From positions 1,798,001-1,862,000 of the forward strand of contig NZ_JAGIOB010000001.1 of assembly GCF_017876495.1 (NCBI RefSeq): a stretch of DNA of 64,000 bases, given 5' to 3'. The DNA comes from Microlunatus capsulatus. Its GTDB lineage: Bacteria > Actinomycetota > Actinomycetes > Propionibacteriales > Propionibacteriaceae. The position numbers and the translations under genes were made by a program. Shown here one piece after another: positions 15,807-27,800 of the stretch. Each line of letters begins with the position of its first letter. Position 1 is the stretch's first letter. The notes below the pieces were generated by a model that had not been told where the DNA came from, did not search any database, and saw only the letters and a list, made by a program, of their open reading frames with translations.

Positions 15807-18800
15807 TCAGCCCCGACGGCGCCGGACCGACAGGGTGGTCACCCCGCCGACCACGGCGAGCCAGCCGAGGACGAGGACCCAGAGCACCGGGCCACCGGTC
15901 CGCGGCAGCAGCGGGACCGGTGCCGGCTGCGCGGGCTGGGCCGGCTGACCGGGCTGGGCCGGCTGACCGGGCTCGGCCGGCTGACCGGGCTCGGCCGGCT
16001 GGTCGGGACCCGGTCCGGGCGCCGGCTCGACCTCGAGCGTGGCGTCGGCGACGCCGTTGCCCGGGGTCGGGTCGACCGTGCCGGGTCCGGCGGACACCGC
16101 GACCGCGTTGGTCACGTCACCGGCCGCGGTGACCCGCGCGACGAGCCGGAGCTCGGCACTCGCCCCCGCGGGCAGGTCCCCGACCGTCCACCGCCGCAGC
16201 GCGGCGTCGTAGCCGCCGGTGGCCGTCTCCGCGCCCACGAGGACCAGCCCGGCGGGCCAGCGCTCCTCGACGACGACCGCGTCGGCGTCGGACGGGCCGT
16301 CGTTGCGCACGGTGACCCGGTAGGCGACCTCGTCGCCGACGTCGACCCGGCCGGCGTCGACCACGGCCTTGGTCACGGCGAGGTCGGCGACCCGGCCCAG
16401 CGGCACCGGCGGCGTCGTGGCCGTGGTGTCGTCGAGGTCGGGGTCGGCCGAGGTCGTGGTCACCGTGGCCGTGTTGGACAGCGTCCCGGTGGCGGAGGCG
16501 TCCACGGTGCCGGCGAGCACCAGCACCACGTCCTCCCCGACCGGCAGGTCGCCGACGGCGCAGCGCACCGTCCGGTCGACGGCGGTGCAGCCCTGCGGCA
16601 GCGTCGCCGCGTCCGGCACGGCCGGCAGGGTGTCGGTGACCACCACGCCGCGGGCGGTCGAGGGACCGGCGTTGGTCGCCGTCAGCGTCCACTGCGCCCG
16701 CTCCCCGGCGACCGGGGCGGTGGTGTCGAGCACCTTGGTCAGCGACACGTCGGCCGCCCCGGCCAGCGGCGTCGTCACCTCGTCGGTGTTGTCCGTCCCG
16801 TCCGGGTCGGTGCTCGCCGACGAGCTCACGGTGGCGCTGTTGGTGACCTCCGCGCCCTCGACGTCGGCGCCGAAGCGGCCGCTGACCTCGACGACGGCGC
16901 TGCCGCCGTCCCGCAGCAGCGGCACGGTGCAGGTGGCGACGCCCGCGTCGACGACGCAGGCCTCCGCGGGCCCGCCGCGCAGGGTGGCGGTGGCGTCGAG
17001 CAGGTCGGCCGGCAGCCGGTCGACCACGGTGACGGCCCGGGCGGCGGAGGGTCCGGCGTTGCGGGCCGTCAGCGTCCAGCGCGCCTGGCCACCGGGCACG
17101 AAGGCCCGGGCGTCGGTCTCCTTGGTGACCGACAGGTCGGCCAGGGCGGCGGCGTCGCCGTCCGCGGTGCCCTGGTTGTCCTCCGGGTCGGGGTCGGGGT
17201 CCCCGCCCAGCACCGTCGCGGTGTTGCTGAAGGTGTCGGCGTCCACGTCGTCGGCGACGGCGACGGCGACCGGCACGGTGATGACCACCGGGTCGTCGCC
17301 GGTGAGGCCGAGCTCGCCGAGCTCGCAGCGCACCTGCTGCTCGACCACGGCGCAGTCGGCGCCGGTGACGGCGCCCGCGGTCATCCCGGCGGGCAGGTCG
17401 TCGGTGACCACGACGTCCCGGGCCGTCGAGGGCCCGGCGTTGCGGACGGTCAGGGTGAAGGTCGCGTCCTCCCCGGCCACCACGGCGTCGACGGTCTTGG
17501 TCACCGACACGTCGGCCGAGCGCGTGACCGCGCTGGACACCGGGTCGCTGGTGCCGTTCCCGGGCACCGGGTCGGCCGTCGCGGAGCGGACGCTCGCGCT
17601 GTTGACCAGCGCGGCGCCCCGGTAGCCCGGGTCGACGACGCCGGTGACGACGACCTCCGCCGAGCCCCCGTCGGGCACGTCGCCGAGGGCGCAGCGGACG
17701 ACCTGGTCGGCCACCGAGCAGCCGGTCCCGGTCGCCCGGAGGCTGCCGACCCCGGCGGGCACGGCGTCGGTGAGCACCACGTCGCGCGCCGTCGAGGGGC
17801 CGTCGTTGGTGACGGCGAGCGCCCAGCGGACCGGCCCGCCGGCCACCAGGTCCTCGGGACCCGTCTTGGTCACGGCGAGGTCGGCGAGGCCCTCCGCGTC
17901 ACCGCGGGCGGTGGCGCTGTTGTCACCTGCGTCGGGGTCCGACGTCGAGGAGGTGACCTCGGCGGTGTTGACCAGGGCGTCGGCCTCGAAGCCCGCCGCC
18001 AGCGTGCCGGTCAGCGTGACCTCGGTCGTCGTGCCCGGCAGCAGGGTGCCGAGAGCGCAGCGCACCTCGTCGGTGCCGGTGCAGTCCGCACCCTCGACCT
18101 CGACGTCGGTGACGCCCGCGGGCAGCACGTCGGTGAGCACGACGTCCCGGGCGACGGAGGGGCCGGCGTTGCCGACGGCCACGGTCCAGGCGACGGTGCC
18201 GCCCGGCGTGACGACGGCGGCGCCGGTCTTGGTGACCGACAGGCCGGCCGTGCGGACGACCGGCACGGCGGCGGCGTCCTCGTCGTTCCCCGCCACGGCG
18301 TCGTCGGTGCGGCTGGTGACGGCGGCCCGGAGGGCGACCTCGTCGGCCGTGGCGGCCGCGGGCACCCGGCCGGTCACGGTGAGGACCACCGCGGCGCCGT
18401 CCCCGACGCCCAGCGCGTCGAGGGTGCAGACGCCGTCCTCGCAGACGACCCCGGCGGGGCCGGTGACGACGACGTCGGTGAGCGCGCGGTCGGCGGGCAG
18501 CTCCACCCGGACGCCGCGCGCGGTGGCGGGCCCCCGGTTGAGCACGGTGACGGTCCAGCGGACGTCGGTGCCGGCGACCACGGAGGTGCTGGCGGCCGCC
18601 ACGTCGACGGCCACGTCGGCCTCGGCGCCCAGCACCGTGGTCACGGCGTCGGTCCGGCCGCCGGTGCCGCCGCCGGGCTCGCCGGTCGGCGAGGACACCT
18701 GCGCGGTGTTGGTGAGGTCGCCGGTCGGCGCCCCCGGGTCGAGCGGCTGCGCGGTGACCAGGTCGACGGTGACCCGCCCGCCGTCGGCGAGGGTGCCGAC

Positions 18801-21800
18801 GGCGCAGCGGAGCTCGCCGCCGTCCTGGGTGCAGACGCCCTGGCTGGCGGTCGCGGTGACCGCGCCCGCACCGGGCGGCAGGAGGTCGGTCAGCACGACG
18901 CCCTGGGCGTCGGAGGGACCGGCGTTGGTGAGCACGAGCCGCCACGCGAGCGGCGTGCCCGCGCTGGCCCGCGCCGGACCCGTCTTGGTCAGCGTCAGGT
19001 CGGCCTGGCCGGCGACCGGCACCGCGAGGGCCGCGGTGTTGTCGTCGGGGGCGGCCTCGGGCGTCGCCGAGGTGGCGGCGGCGCTGAGGTCCAGCGACGC
19101 GACGGCGAGGCCCGGCGCGACGGCGAGCGGCACGGTGACGGCGACGTCGGTCCCGGGAGCCAGCACCGGCACCGCGCAGACCAGCGTGCGGCCGGTCAGC
19201 GTGCAGTCGGCGCCCGTGACGTCCCCGGCCAGCTCGAGCCCGGCCGGCAGGGTGGTGCTGAGCAGCACCCGGTCGGCGTCCGAGAGCCCGTCGTTGCGCA
19301 CCCCGAGGGTGAGCGTCGCGCCGGTGCCCGGGACCAGGGTCGTGGGCCGCAGGTCCAGCGTGGTCACCAGGTCGGCGGCGCGGCCGACGGCGGTGGTCGC
19401 CGTCGCCGTGTCGTCCACCGAGCTGGGGTCGGCCGTCGGGCTGGTGACCGTGGCGGTCGCGTCCAGCTCGGCGGCGGTGGAGGCCGGGTCGAGGGTGCCG
19501 GTCACGACGACCACCACCACCTCGCCGGGGGCGAGGTCGCCGAGCCGGCAGTCCACCGCGGTGCTGCAGCGGTCGTCGTCGACGCGCACGCCGCGCACCC
19601 CGGCGGGCAGCTGGAGGGCCAGGTCGACGTCGCGGGCGGTCGAGGGGCCGCCGTTGCGCACCGTCAGCGTCCAGCGGAGCGGGCCGCCGGCGGTGGCGGT
19701 CGCCGGGGCGTCCAGGGCGACGGCCAGCGCGGCCGACTCCCCCACGGTCGCGTCGGCCGAGCCGGTGTCGTTCCCGGGGTCCGGGTCGGCGGTGCCGGCG
19801 GTGACCCGCGCGGTGTTGGTCAGCAGCTCGTCGAAGGTCTGGGCCACGACGCCGGCGACGGCGACCCGGGCGACCGCGCCGTCGGCGAGGGTGCCGAGGT
19901 CGCAGCGCACGCCCTGCCCGACGACGGTGCAGGAGCCGGCCGCCGAGGTGGCCGTCACCGCCCGCACCTGGCTGGGCACGGCGTCGGTGAGCACGACGTC
20001 GGTCGCGTCGGAGGGCCCGTCGTTGGTGACGACCACCTCGAAGGTGATCGGCGACCCGGCGACCGGCCGGCCGGAGGTGAGCGCCTTGCCCACGCGGAGG
20101 TCGGCGGAGGTGCCGACCGCGGCGTCGCTGGTGGCGCTGCCGCCGCCGGGCACCGGGTCCGGGGTGCTGGTCGTCACCGTCGCGGTGTTGCGCAGCCCGG
20201 CGCCGGCGTAGGCCGGGTCGAGGGTGCCGCTGAGCCGCACCTGGACCGTCCCGCCGGGGGCCAGCTGGTCGCGCGTGCACCGCAGGGTGCCGTCGACCAG
20301 GGCGCACTCGGCGTCACCGGAGGTGACGACCGGGTCGAGCACGCCGGCCGGCAGCACGTCGGCCAGCACCACGTCGCGCGCCGTCGAGGGGCCCGGGTTG
20401 GTGACCGCGAGCGACCAGGTGACGGTCCGGCCCGCGACGACGGGTCCCTCGACGACCTTGGTGAGGGCGAGGTCGGCGGCCCGGGAGACGGCGGTCCCCG
20501 CGGTGGCGGTGAGGTCGGCGTCGTCCGGGTCGGGCGTCGTCGAGCCGGCGCTGGCACGGACGGGCAGGTCGGTCGCCAGCGAGGCCGGGTCGAGCCGGCC
20601 GCTGACCGTGACCACGCGCTGCTCGCCGGCGGGCAGCACGCCCAGGGCGCAGCGGACGCCCTCGGCGGTGACCGGGCAGGCCGCGCCGCCGTCGACGACG
20701 GCGGTCAGGCCCAGCAGGCCGGGCGGCAGGTCCAGGCCGGCGGTGGCGCCGGCGGCGTCGCTCGGCCCGTCGTTGCGGACGGTGACGGTCCAGGTCGCGA
20801 CCTCACCCGCACGCACCGCGGCCGGGGCGTCGAGCGCCACGGAGAGGTCCGCGCTGCGGCCGACCGGGGTGCTCAGCCGGCTGTCGTTGTCGGCCGGCGT
20901 CCGCTCGTCGGTGGTCGAGGTGGCGACGGCCCGGTTGACCAGGTCCGCCGGGCCGGAGCCCGCGGCCGTCCGGCCGGTCAGGGTGAGCACGGCGCTCGCC
21001 CCGGCGGCCAGCGTGCCGACGTCGCAGGTCACGGTCCCGCCGACGACGCGGCAGTCCCGGCCGTCGAGAGCGGCCGCGGTGACGTCCACCCCGGCGGGCA
21101 CGGTGTCGGTGAGCACGACCTCGCGGGCCTGGGAGGGCCCGTCGTTGCGGACGGTGACGGTCCAGGTGACAGGCGCCCCGGCGACCGCCGGGGTGGGGGT
21201 CGCCTGCTGCTCGACGACGAGGTCGGCCGCGCCCTGCAGCGGGGTGCTGACCTGAGCGCTGTTGTCGGCGGGCGCCGGGTCCAGCGAGGCCGCGGAGCCC
21301 ACGGCGGCCGAGTTGGTCAGCACGGTGTCGAGGGTGCCGGCGTCGACCCGGCCGGTGACGCTGGCGACGACGGTCTGGCCGGCGCGGACCTGGTCCAGCG
21401 TGCAGACCAGGGGGCGCGCGTCGAGCGGGGCGCAGCTGCCGCCCGGCACGCTGGCCGCGGTGAGCTGCACCGAGGCCGGCAGGGCGTCGGTGAGGCTGAC
21501 GGCCCGGGCGGCCGAGGGGCCGGCGTTGCTGAGCGCCAGCCGCCACGTGACGAGCTCGCCCGGGACGGCGGTCGTCCGGTCGGCGGTCTTGGTCAGCGCG
21601 AGGTCGGCCCGGCTGGCCGCCTCCCCGGCCACGACGTCGCTGTTGTCCCCGGGCTCGGGGTCGGTGACGTCGGACTGGACGGAGGCGGTGTTGGCGAAGC
21701 CGTCGGGGTCGACGTCGTCGGCCACGGCGACCGGGATCTCCACCACGACCGGCGTGCTGCCGGTCGGGGCGAGGTCGCCCAGGTCGCAGGTCACCCGCTG

Positions 21801-24800
21801 GCCCGCCACCGTGCAGGTGCCGGTGGTGCTGGTGACGGCGCCGACGGCCATCCCGGCCGGGACGACGTCGGTGACGACGGTGCCCCGGGCCCGCGAGGGG
21901 CCGGCGTTGGCCACGGCCAGCCGGAAGGTGGCCGGGGAGCCCGCCTCCAGCGGGTCGGGCGTGACCGTCTTGGTCAGCGACAGGTCGGCGGCGGTGCCCA
22001 CCTCGGTGCGCGCCGCGGCGCGGTCGTCGGTGGGGTCCTCGTCGAGCGCGGCCGAGCTGACGGTCGCGACGTTGCTCAGCGCGCCGGCCGGGGTGCCGTC
22101 GGCGACGACGCCGGTGACCAGCACGGTGACGGCGTCGCCCGGGTCGAGGGCGGTCACGTCGCAGCGCACGCCGGCGCCCTCGACGGTGCAGCGCACACCG
22201 CCCTCGGCCGAGCCGGCCGCGATGTCGGCCACGCCCTCGGGCACGGAGTCGACGACGACGACGTCGCGGGCCTGGGACGGCCCGTCGTTGGTGACCTCGA
22301 TCTCCCAGGCCACGGCCTCGCCGGCGCTGACCCGGGCGGGCCCGGTCTTGGTGAGGCCGAGGTCGGCGGTGGGCCGGACGGCCGAGACCGCGGTCGCCGC
22401 GTTGTCGGCGCTGTCCGGGTCCGGCGTGGTGGAGGCGACCTGCGCGGTGTAGCGCAGCTCGGGCACGGCCACGTCGGGGGCGAGCCGGCCGGTGACGACC
22501 ACGACGACCGCCTCCTCGTCGCCGACGCCGAGGGTGCCGAGCGCGCAGGTCGGGGTGGCCCCGACGGAGCAGGTGGCGCCGTTCGAGGCGGTCAGGGTGA
22601 CGCCGGAGAGCCCGGCGGGCAGCAGCTCGGTGAGGGCGACGCCGCGGGCCAGCGAGGGGCCGCGGTTGGTGACCGTGACGGTCCACCGGACGTCCTGGCC
22701 GGGCACCGCGGTGGCCGGGCCGACGACGGTGACGCCCACCCCGCCGGCCTGCTGGACGGCGACGGGCGCGCTGGAGCGGTTGTCGCCCGGGTCGGGGTCG
22801 GCCGTGCTCGAGGTGACGGTGGCGGTGTCGACGACGGCGTCGTCGGTGGAGCCGGCGGGCACGGTGCCGCGCACGGTGAACACGAGGGCCTGGTCGGCGC
22901 CGGGCAGCAGCTCGCCGATGGTGCAGGTGCCGTCGGCGCAGGTCACCCCGGCCGGCGGGACCAGCGTGGAGCCCTGCAGGCCGGCGGGTGCCGGGTTGGT
23001 CAGGACGACGTCGCGGGCCGTCGAGGGCCCGGTGTTGCTGACGGTGACGGTCCACGCGGCGGGGCCGCCGGCCACGGTGCTGGCCGCGACCGGCACCGTG
23101 CTGACGGCGACGTCGGCCTGCTGGGTGACCAGCGTCGTCGACGCGGCCGTCCGGCCGTCCGGCGTCGTCTCGTCCCCGCCGCCGTCGGTGTCGGCGGTCG
23201 GGGAGGTGGCGCGGGCGGTCGCGGTGACCGGACCGGCCGGGTAGCGGGGGTCCAGCACGCCGCTGGTGCCCACGGTGATGACCACGGTCTGGCCGGCGGC
23301 CACCACCCCGAGGGTGCACGTCACCGTGCGGCCGGACTGGCTGCAGCTGCCCTGGGTGCTGGCGAGGCTGACGTCCCCGGTGCCCGCCGGCAGGGTCTGG
23401 GTGACCACGGTGCTCTGGGCGTCGGAGGGCCCGTCGTTGGACAGCTCCACGGTCCAGGCCAGCGGGGTGCCGGCCACGACCTCGGCCGGCGCGGTGCTGC
23501 GCAGGGTGAGGTCGGCGCGGCCGACCACCGGCACGGTGACGACGTCGGCGTTGCTCGCCGGGTCGGGGTCGGGCGTGGCGCTGGTGGCGGAGGCGCCGTC
23601 GGCGACGGAGGTGCCGGTGAAGGAGGCGCCGACGCTGACCGGGAGGGTGAGCACCAGGGATGCGCCCGGGGCGAGCTCGTCGACCTCGCAGCTGACCGTG
23701 CGACCGGTGGTGGTGCAGGTGCCGACGTCGGAGGTGGCGTCGCCGCGCAGCACGAGGCCCTCGGGCAGGGTGTCGGCCAGCGTCACCAGGCGGGCCGTCG
23801 ACGGCCCGTCGTTGCGGACGGTCACGGTGAGCACGGCGTCGCGGCCGGGGACCAGCTGCGGGGTGCTGCTCCGGGTGCTGACGACGAGGTCGGCGGCCCG
23901 GGTGATGGTGGTGACGACGCGGCTCGTGTTGTCGGTGGTGTCGAGGTCCGGCGTGCTCGCGCTGACGACGGCGGTGCTGCTCAGGCTGGTCCGGGTGCTG
24001 TCGGGCGGCACGAGGCCGCTGGCCACGATGGTGACGCTGTCCCCCGGCCCGAGGTCGCCGAGGGGGCACCGGCCGTCGGGCCGGCAGCGGTCGCCCGCGG
24101 ACTCCTCGACCACGTCGACGACGCCGACGGGCAGCAGCCCGAGCAGCTGGACGCCCCGGGCCTGGGAGGGCCCGTCGTTGCGGACGGTGACGCGGAAGGT
24201 GGCCCGCTCCCCGGCCCGGACGGTCGCGGGCCCGGTCAGCAGGGCCGAGACCTCTGCGATCTCCTCGACGGTGCCGGAGATCCGGGCGGTGTTGTCCGCC
24301 AGGTCCGGGTCGGGCGTCGCACTGCCCACGACGGCCACGCTGCTCAGGTCACCGCTGAAGGCCGACGACAGGACGCCGCTGAGCTCGATGCGGGCCTCCG
24401 CCCCCGGCGCCAGCTCCGCGACCCGGCAGGTCAGCTCGCGGCCGTCGAGGGTGCAGACGCTGGTCGTGCTGAGGGCGCTCGCGTTCAGGATCTCGGCGGG
24501 CACGGTCTCGGTGACCACGACGTCGCGCGCCACCGAGGGTCCGGCGTTGCGCACCACGAGGGTGCTGCTGATCTCCTGGCCCGCCACCGGCTTGCCGGAG
24601 CCGATCAGCTGGCTGATCGAGAGGTTGGCGCTCTGCCCCACCGGGGTGCTCGAGGTCGCCTCGTTGCCGCTCAGGTCGGGGTCCGGGGTGCCGGCGCGGA
24701 CGGCGACGGCGTTGACCAGCTCGGTCAGCTGGCTGGCGGGGTCGAGCGTCCCGTTCACGGTGACCCGGACCGGGGTGCCGGGGGCGACGTCGGACAGCTC

Positions 24801-27800
24801 GCAGGTGAGGACCCGGCCGTTCAGCCGGCAGACGGCGCCGCCGGCGTCGACGGAGGTGAGGGTCACGCCCGCGGGCAGCGTGTCGGTGAGGACGACCTGA
24901 CGGCCCACGGAGGGGCCGGCGTCGCGGACGGTCAGCGTCCAGCTCACCGGGCCGCCGGCGGTGACGGAGGCCGCACCCGGGGTGCTGGTGACGGTGAGGT
25001 CGGCCGAGCGGGTGACGGTGGTCTCGAAGACCGAGCGCAGGTCGTCGCTGTCGGGGTCGGGGGTGTCGGAGGCGACGGTGACGTCGTTGGTCAGCGTGGT
25101 CGCGGTGCTGGCCGGGTCGACCTGGCCGGTCACCACGATCACCCGGGAGCCGCCGGCGGGCACGACCCCGAGCGGGCAGAGCAGCTGCTGGCCGGTCAGG
25201 GTGCAGGTGCCGCCGTCGGAGGTGCCGGTCAGGCCCAGCAGCTCGGCCGGCAGGTCGTCGACGACGACGAGGCCGGTGCCGTCGGAGGGCCCGGCGTTGC
25301 TCACGGTCACCGTCCAGCGGGCGGTGCCGCCGGCGGCCACCTGCGGCGTCCCCGTCTGGGCGACCGACAGGTCGGCCGACCGGCTGACCGCCGTGGTCAC
25401 GGTCGCGGCGTTGTCCAGGGTGTCGGGGTCGGCGACGGCCGAGCTCACCCGGGCGGTGGCCAGCAGCGAGGTGCCGGCGTAGCCCGGGTTGACGCGCGCG
25501 ACGACGGTCAGCGTGCGGCTGGCCCCCGCGGCCAGCGCGTCGACGGTGCAGGTGGAGGTCGTCGTCCCGGTGCAGCGTCCCGGCCCGTCGAGCGTCGCGG
25601 AGACCGGGGTGACGCCGTCGGGCAGGTCGGCGACCAGCCGCAGGTCACGGGCGTCGGAGGGTCCGTCGTCGCTCACCCGGAAGGTCCAGGTGACCTGCTG
25701 GCCCGCGACGACCGAGGCGGGACCGCTGCCCGTCAGCGCGAGGTCGGCCGAGGCGACGGCCGGGGTGGTGACGGCGGTGGTGTTGTCGTCCGCGTCGGGG
25801 TCGGCGGTGGTCGAGGTGACCGAGGCCTCGTTGGTGAGCTCGGTGACGGCCGAGCCGGCGGCCAGCGTGCCGCTGACCGTCACGGTCACGGTGGCGCCGA
25901 CGGCCACGTCGCCGAGGGCGCAGGTGACGGCGTCCGCGGTGACGGGGCAGGTGCCCTGGCCGGTCTGGGCGCTGGTGAAGGTGACGTCGGCCGGGGCGGC
26001 GTCGCGGACGCGCACGTCGCGGGCGACCGAGGGCCCGTCGTTGTGCACGCTGACCTGCCAGCGCACCTCCTGGCCCGGGGTCGGGGCGCCGGAGAGCAGG
26101 CTCTTGCGCACCGACAGGTCCGCCCGGGCGCCGACGGTGCTGCTCACCGTGGCGGTCGCCGGCGTCGGGTCGGTGGCCGAGGCGCTGGCCGTGGCCGTGT
26201 TGACCACCGGCTGGTCGACGGGCTGGTCGACGGGCACGTCGAGGGTCAGGGTGACGACGGCGGAGTCGCCGACGTCGAGGGTGGCCCAGCGGCAGGTGAC
26301 CTGGTCGTCGTCGGCCGGGGTCTGGGCCAGGGCGTCGTAGACGCAGCCCCCGCCGCCGGTCGCGCCGGCGCGGGCGAAGGTCAGACCGGGCGGCAGCACG
26401 TCGGTGAGGATGACGTCGCGCGCCTGGGAGGGCCCGGCGTTGGTGAGCACCATCCGGTAGGTGACGGGCTGGCCGGCGACGACCTCGTCGCTGGTCACCT
26501 GCTTGGTGAGCCGCAGGTCGTTCTGAGCGCTGACGGGCTGCTCGACGCTGGCCCGGTCGTCGCCCGGCGTCGGGTCGGGGGTGTCGGAGGCCACCCGGAC
26601 CGTGTTGCGGACGAGCTGGCCGGCCGCGGTCGGCGACAGCCGCGCGGTGAGCTGGACCACGACGACGGCGCCCGGCTCGAGCGCGCCCAGGCCGCAGGTG
26701 ACCTCCGGGCCGTCGGCGGCGCAGGTGCCGGCCGGGTTGACGGCGGAGACGAAGGTGAGGCCGTCGGGCAGGCTGTCGACGACGCGGGCGGCGCGCGCCA
26801 GCGACGGGCCGGTGTTGGTCACGGTGACGAGGTAGGTCTCCTGGTCACCGGCCACCGGGGAGCTGCTGCGCGCGCTCTTGGTGACGGCGAGGTCGGCGCT
26901 GGTGACGACCGAGGTCGTCACCTCCGCCGACCGGGTGGCGGGGTCCTGGTCGCCGGTCGGCGAGCTCAGCGCACCGCGGGCGGTCAGCCGGCTGCCGTCG
27001 GCCAGGGCGGCCGAGACCTGCGTGTCGACGGTGACGGTGGCGGCGGCGCCGGGGGCGAGGTCGCCCAGGGTGCAGCGGACCCGGTTGAGGTCGGCGTCGA
27101 CGGTGCACGTGACACCGGCGGGGGCGGAGATACCGCCGTCGGCGACCCGCACCCCGGCCGGCAGCACCTCGTCGAGGACGACGGCGGTGGCCAGCGAGGG
27201 CCCGACGTTGACCGCGCCGAAGGTGTAGCGCAGCGTCGAGCCGGCGGTGACGGGGTCGGGGGCGGCCGCGGCGCTGAGCCGCAGGTCGGCCGACTGCACC
27301 ACCGGGGTGGTCGTGGCGGCCGTGTCGTTGGCGCGGACCGGGTCGGTCACCGCCGATCCGACGGTGACGCTGCTGGTCCGGGAGCCGGTGGCGTCGGCGG
27401 CGACCGCGACGGCGACCCGGGCGGTCAGCACGCCGCCCGGGGCGAGCCGGTCGACGGTGCAGGTGACCGTCTGCCCGTCCACGGTGCAGGTGCCGGTGCT
27501 GGGCGCGGCCGACACGACGGCGAGGCCGGCGGGCAGCGTGCTGGTGAGGGTGACGCGGGAGGCGTCGGCCGGGCCGGCGTTCGTGGCGGCGAAGGTGTAG
27601 GTGGCCGTGCCCCCGGCGACGAGGGCGTCGACGGAGACGCTGCTGCTGGCCCGCACGTCGGCCTCGGCCACGACGACGAGGTCGGCGACCGAGGCGTTGT
27701 TGGCGGCGTTCGGGTCCGCGGTCGTCGAGCCGATCGACGCGGTCCCCGCGATGGTGCCGGCCGGCGTGCTGGGCAGCACCCGGGCGCGGAAGGTCAGGGC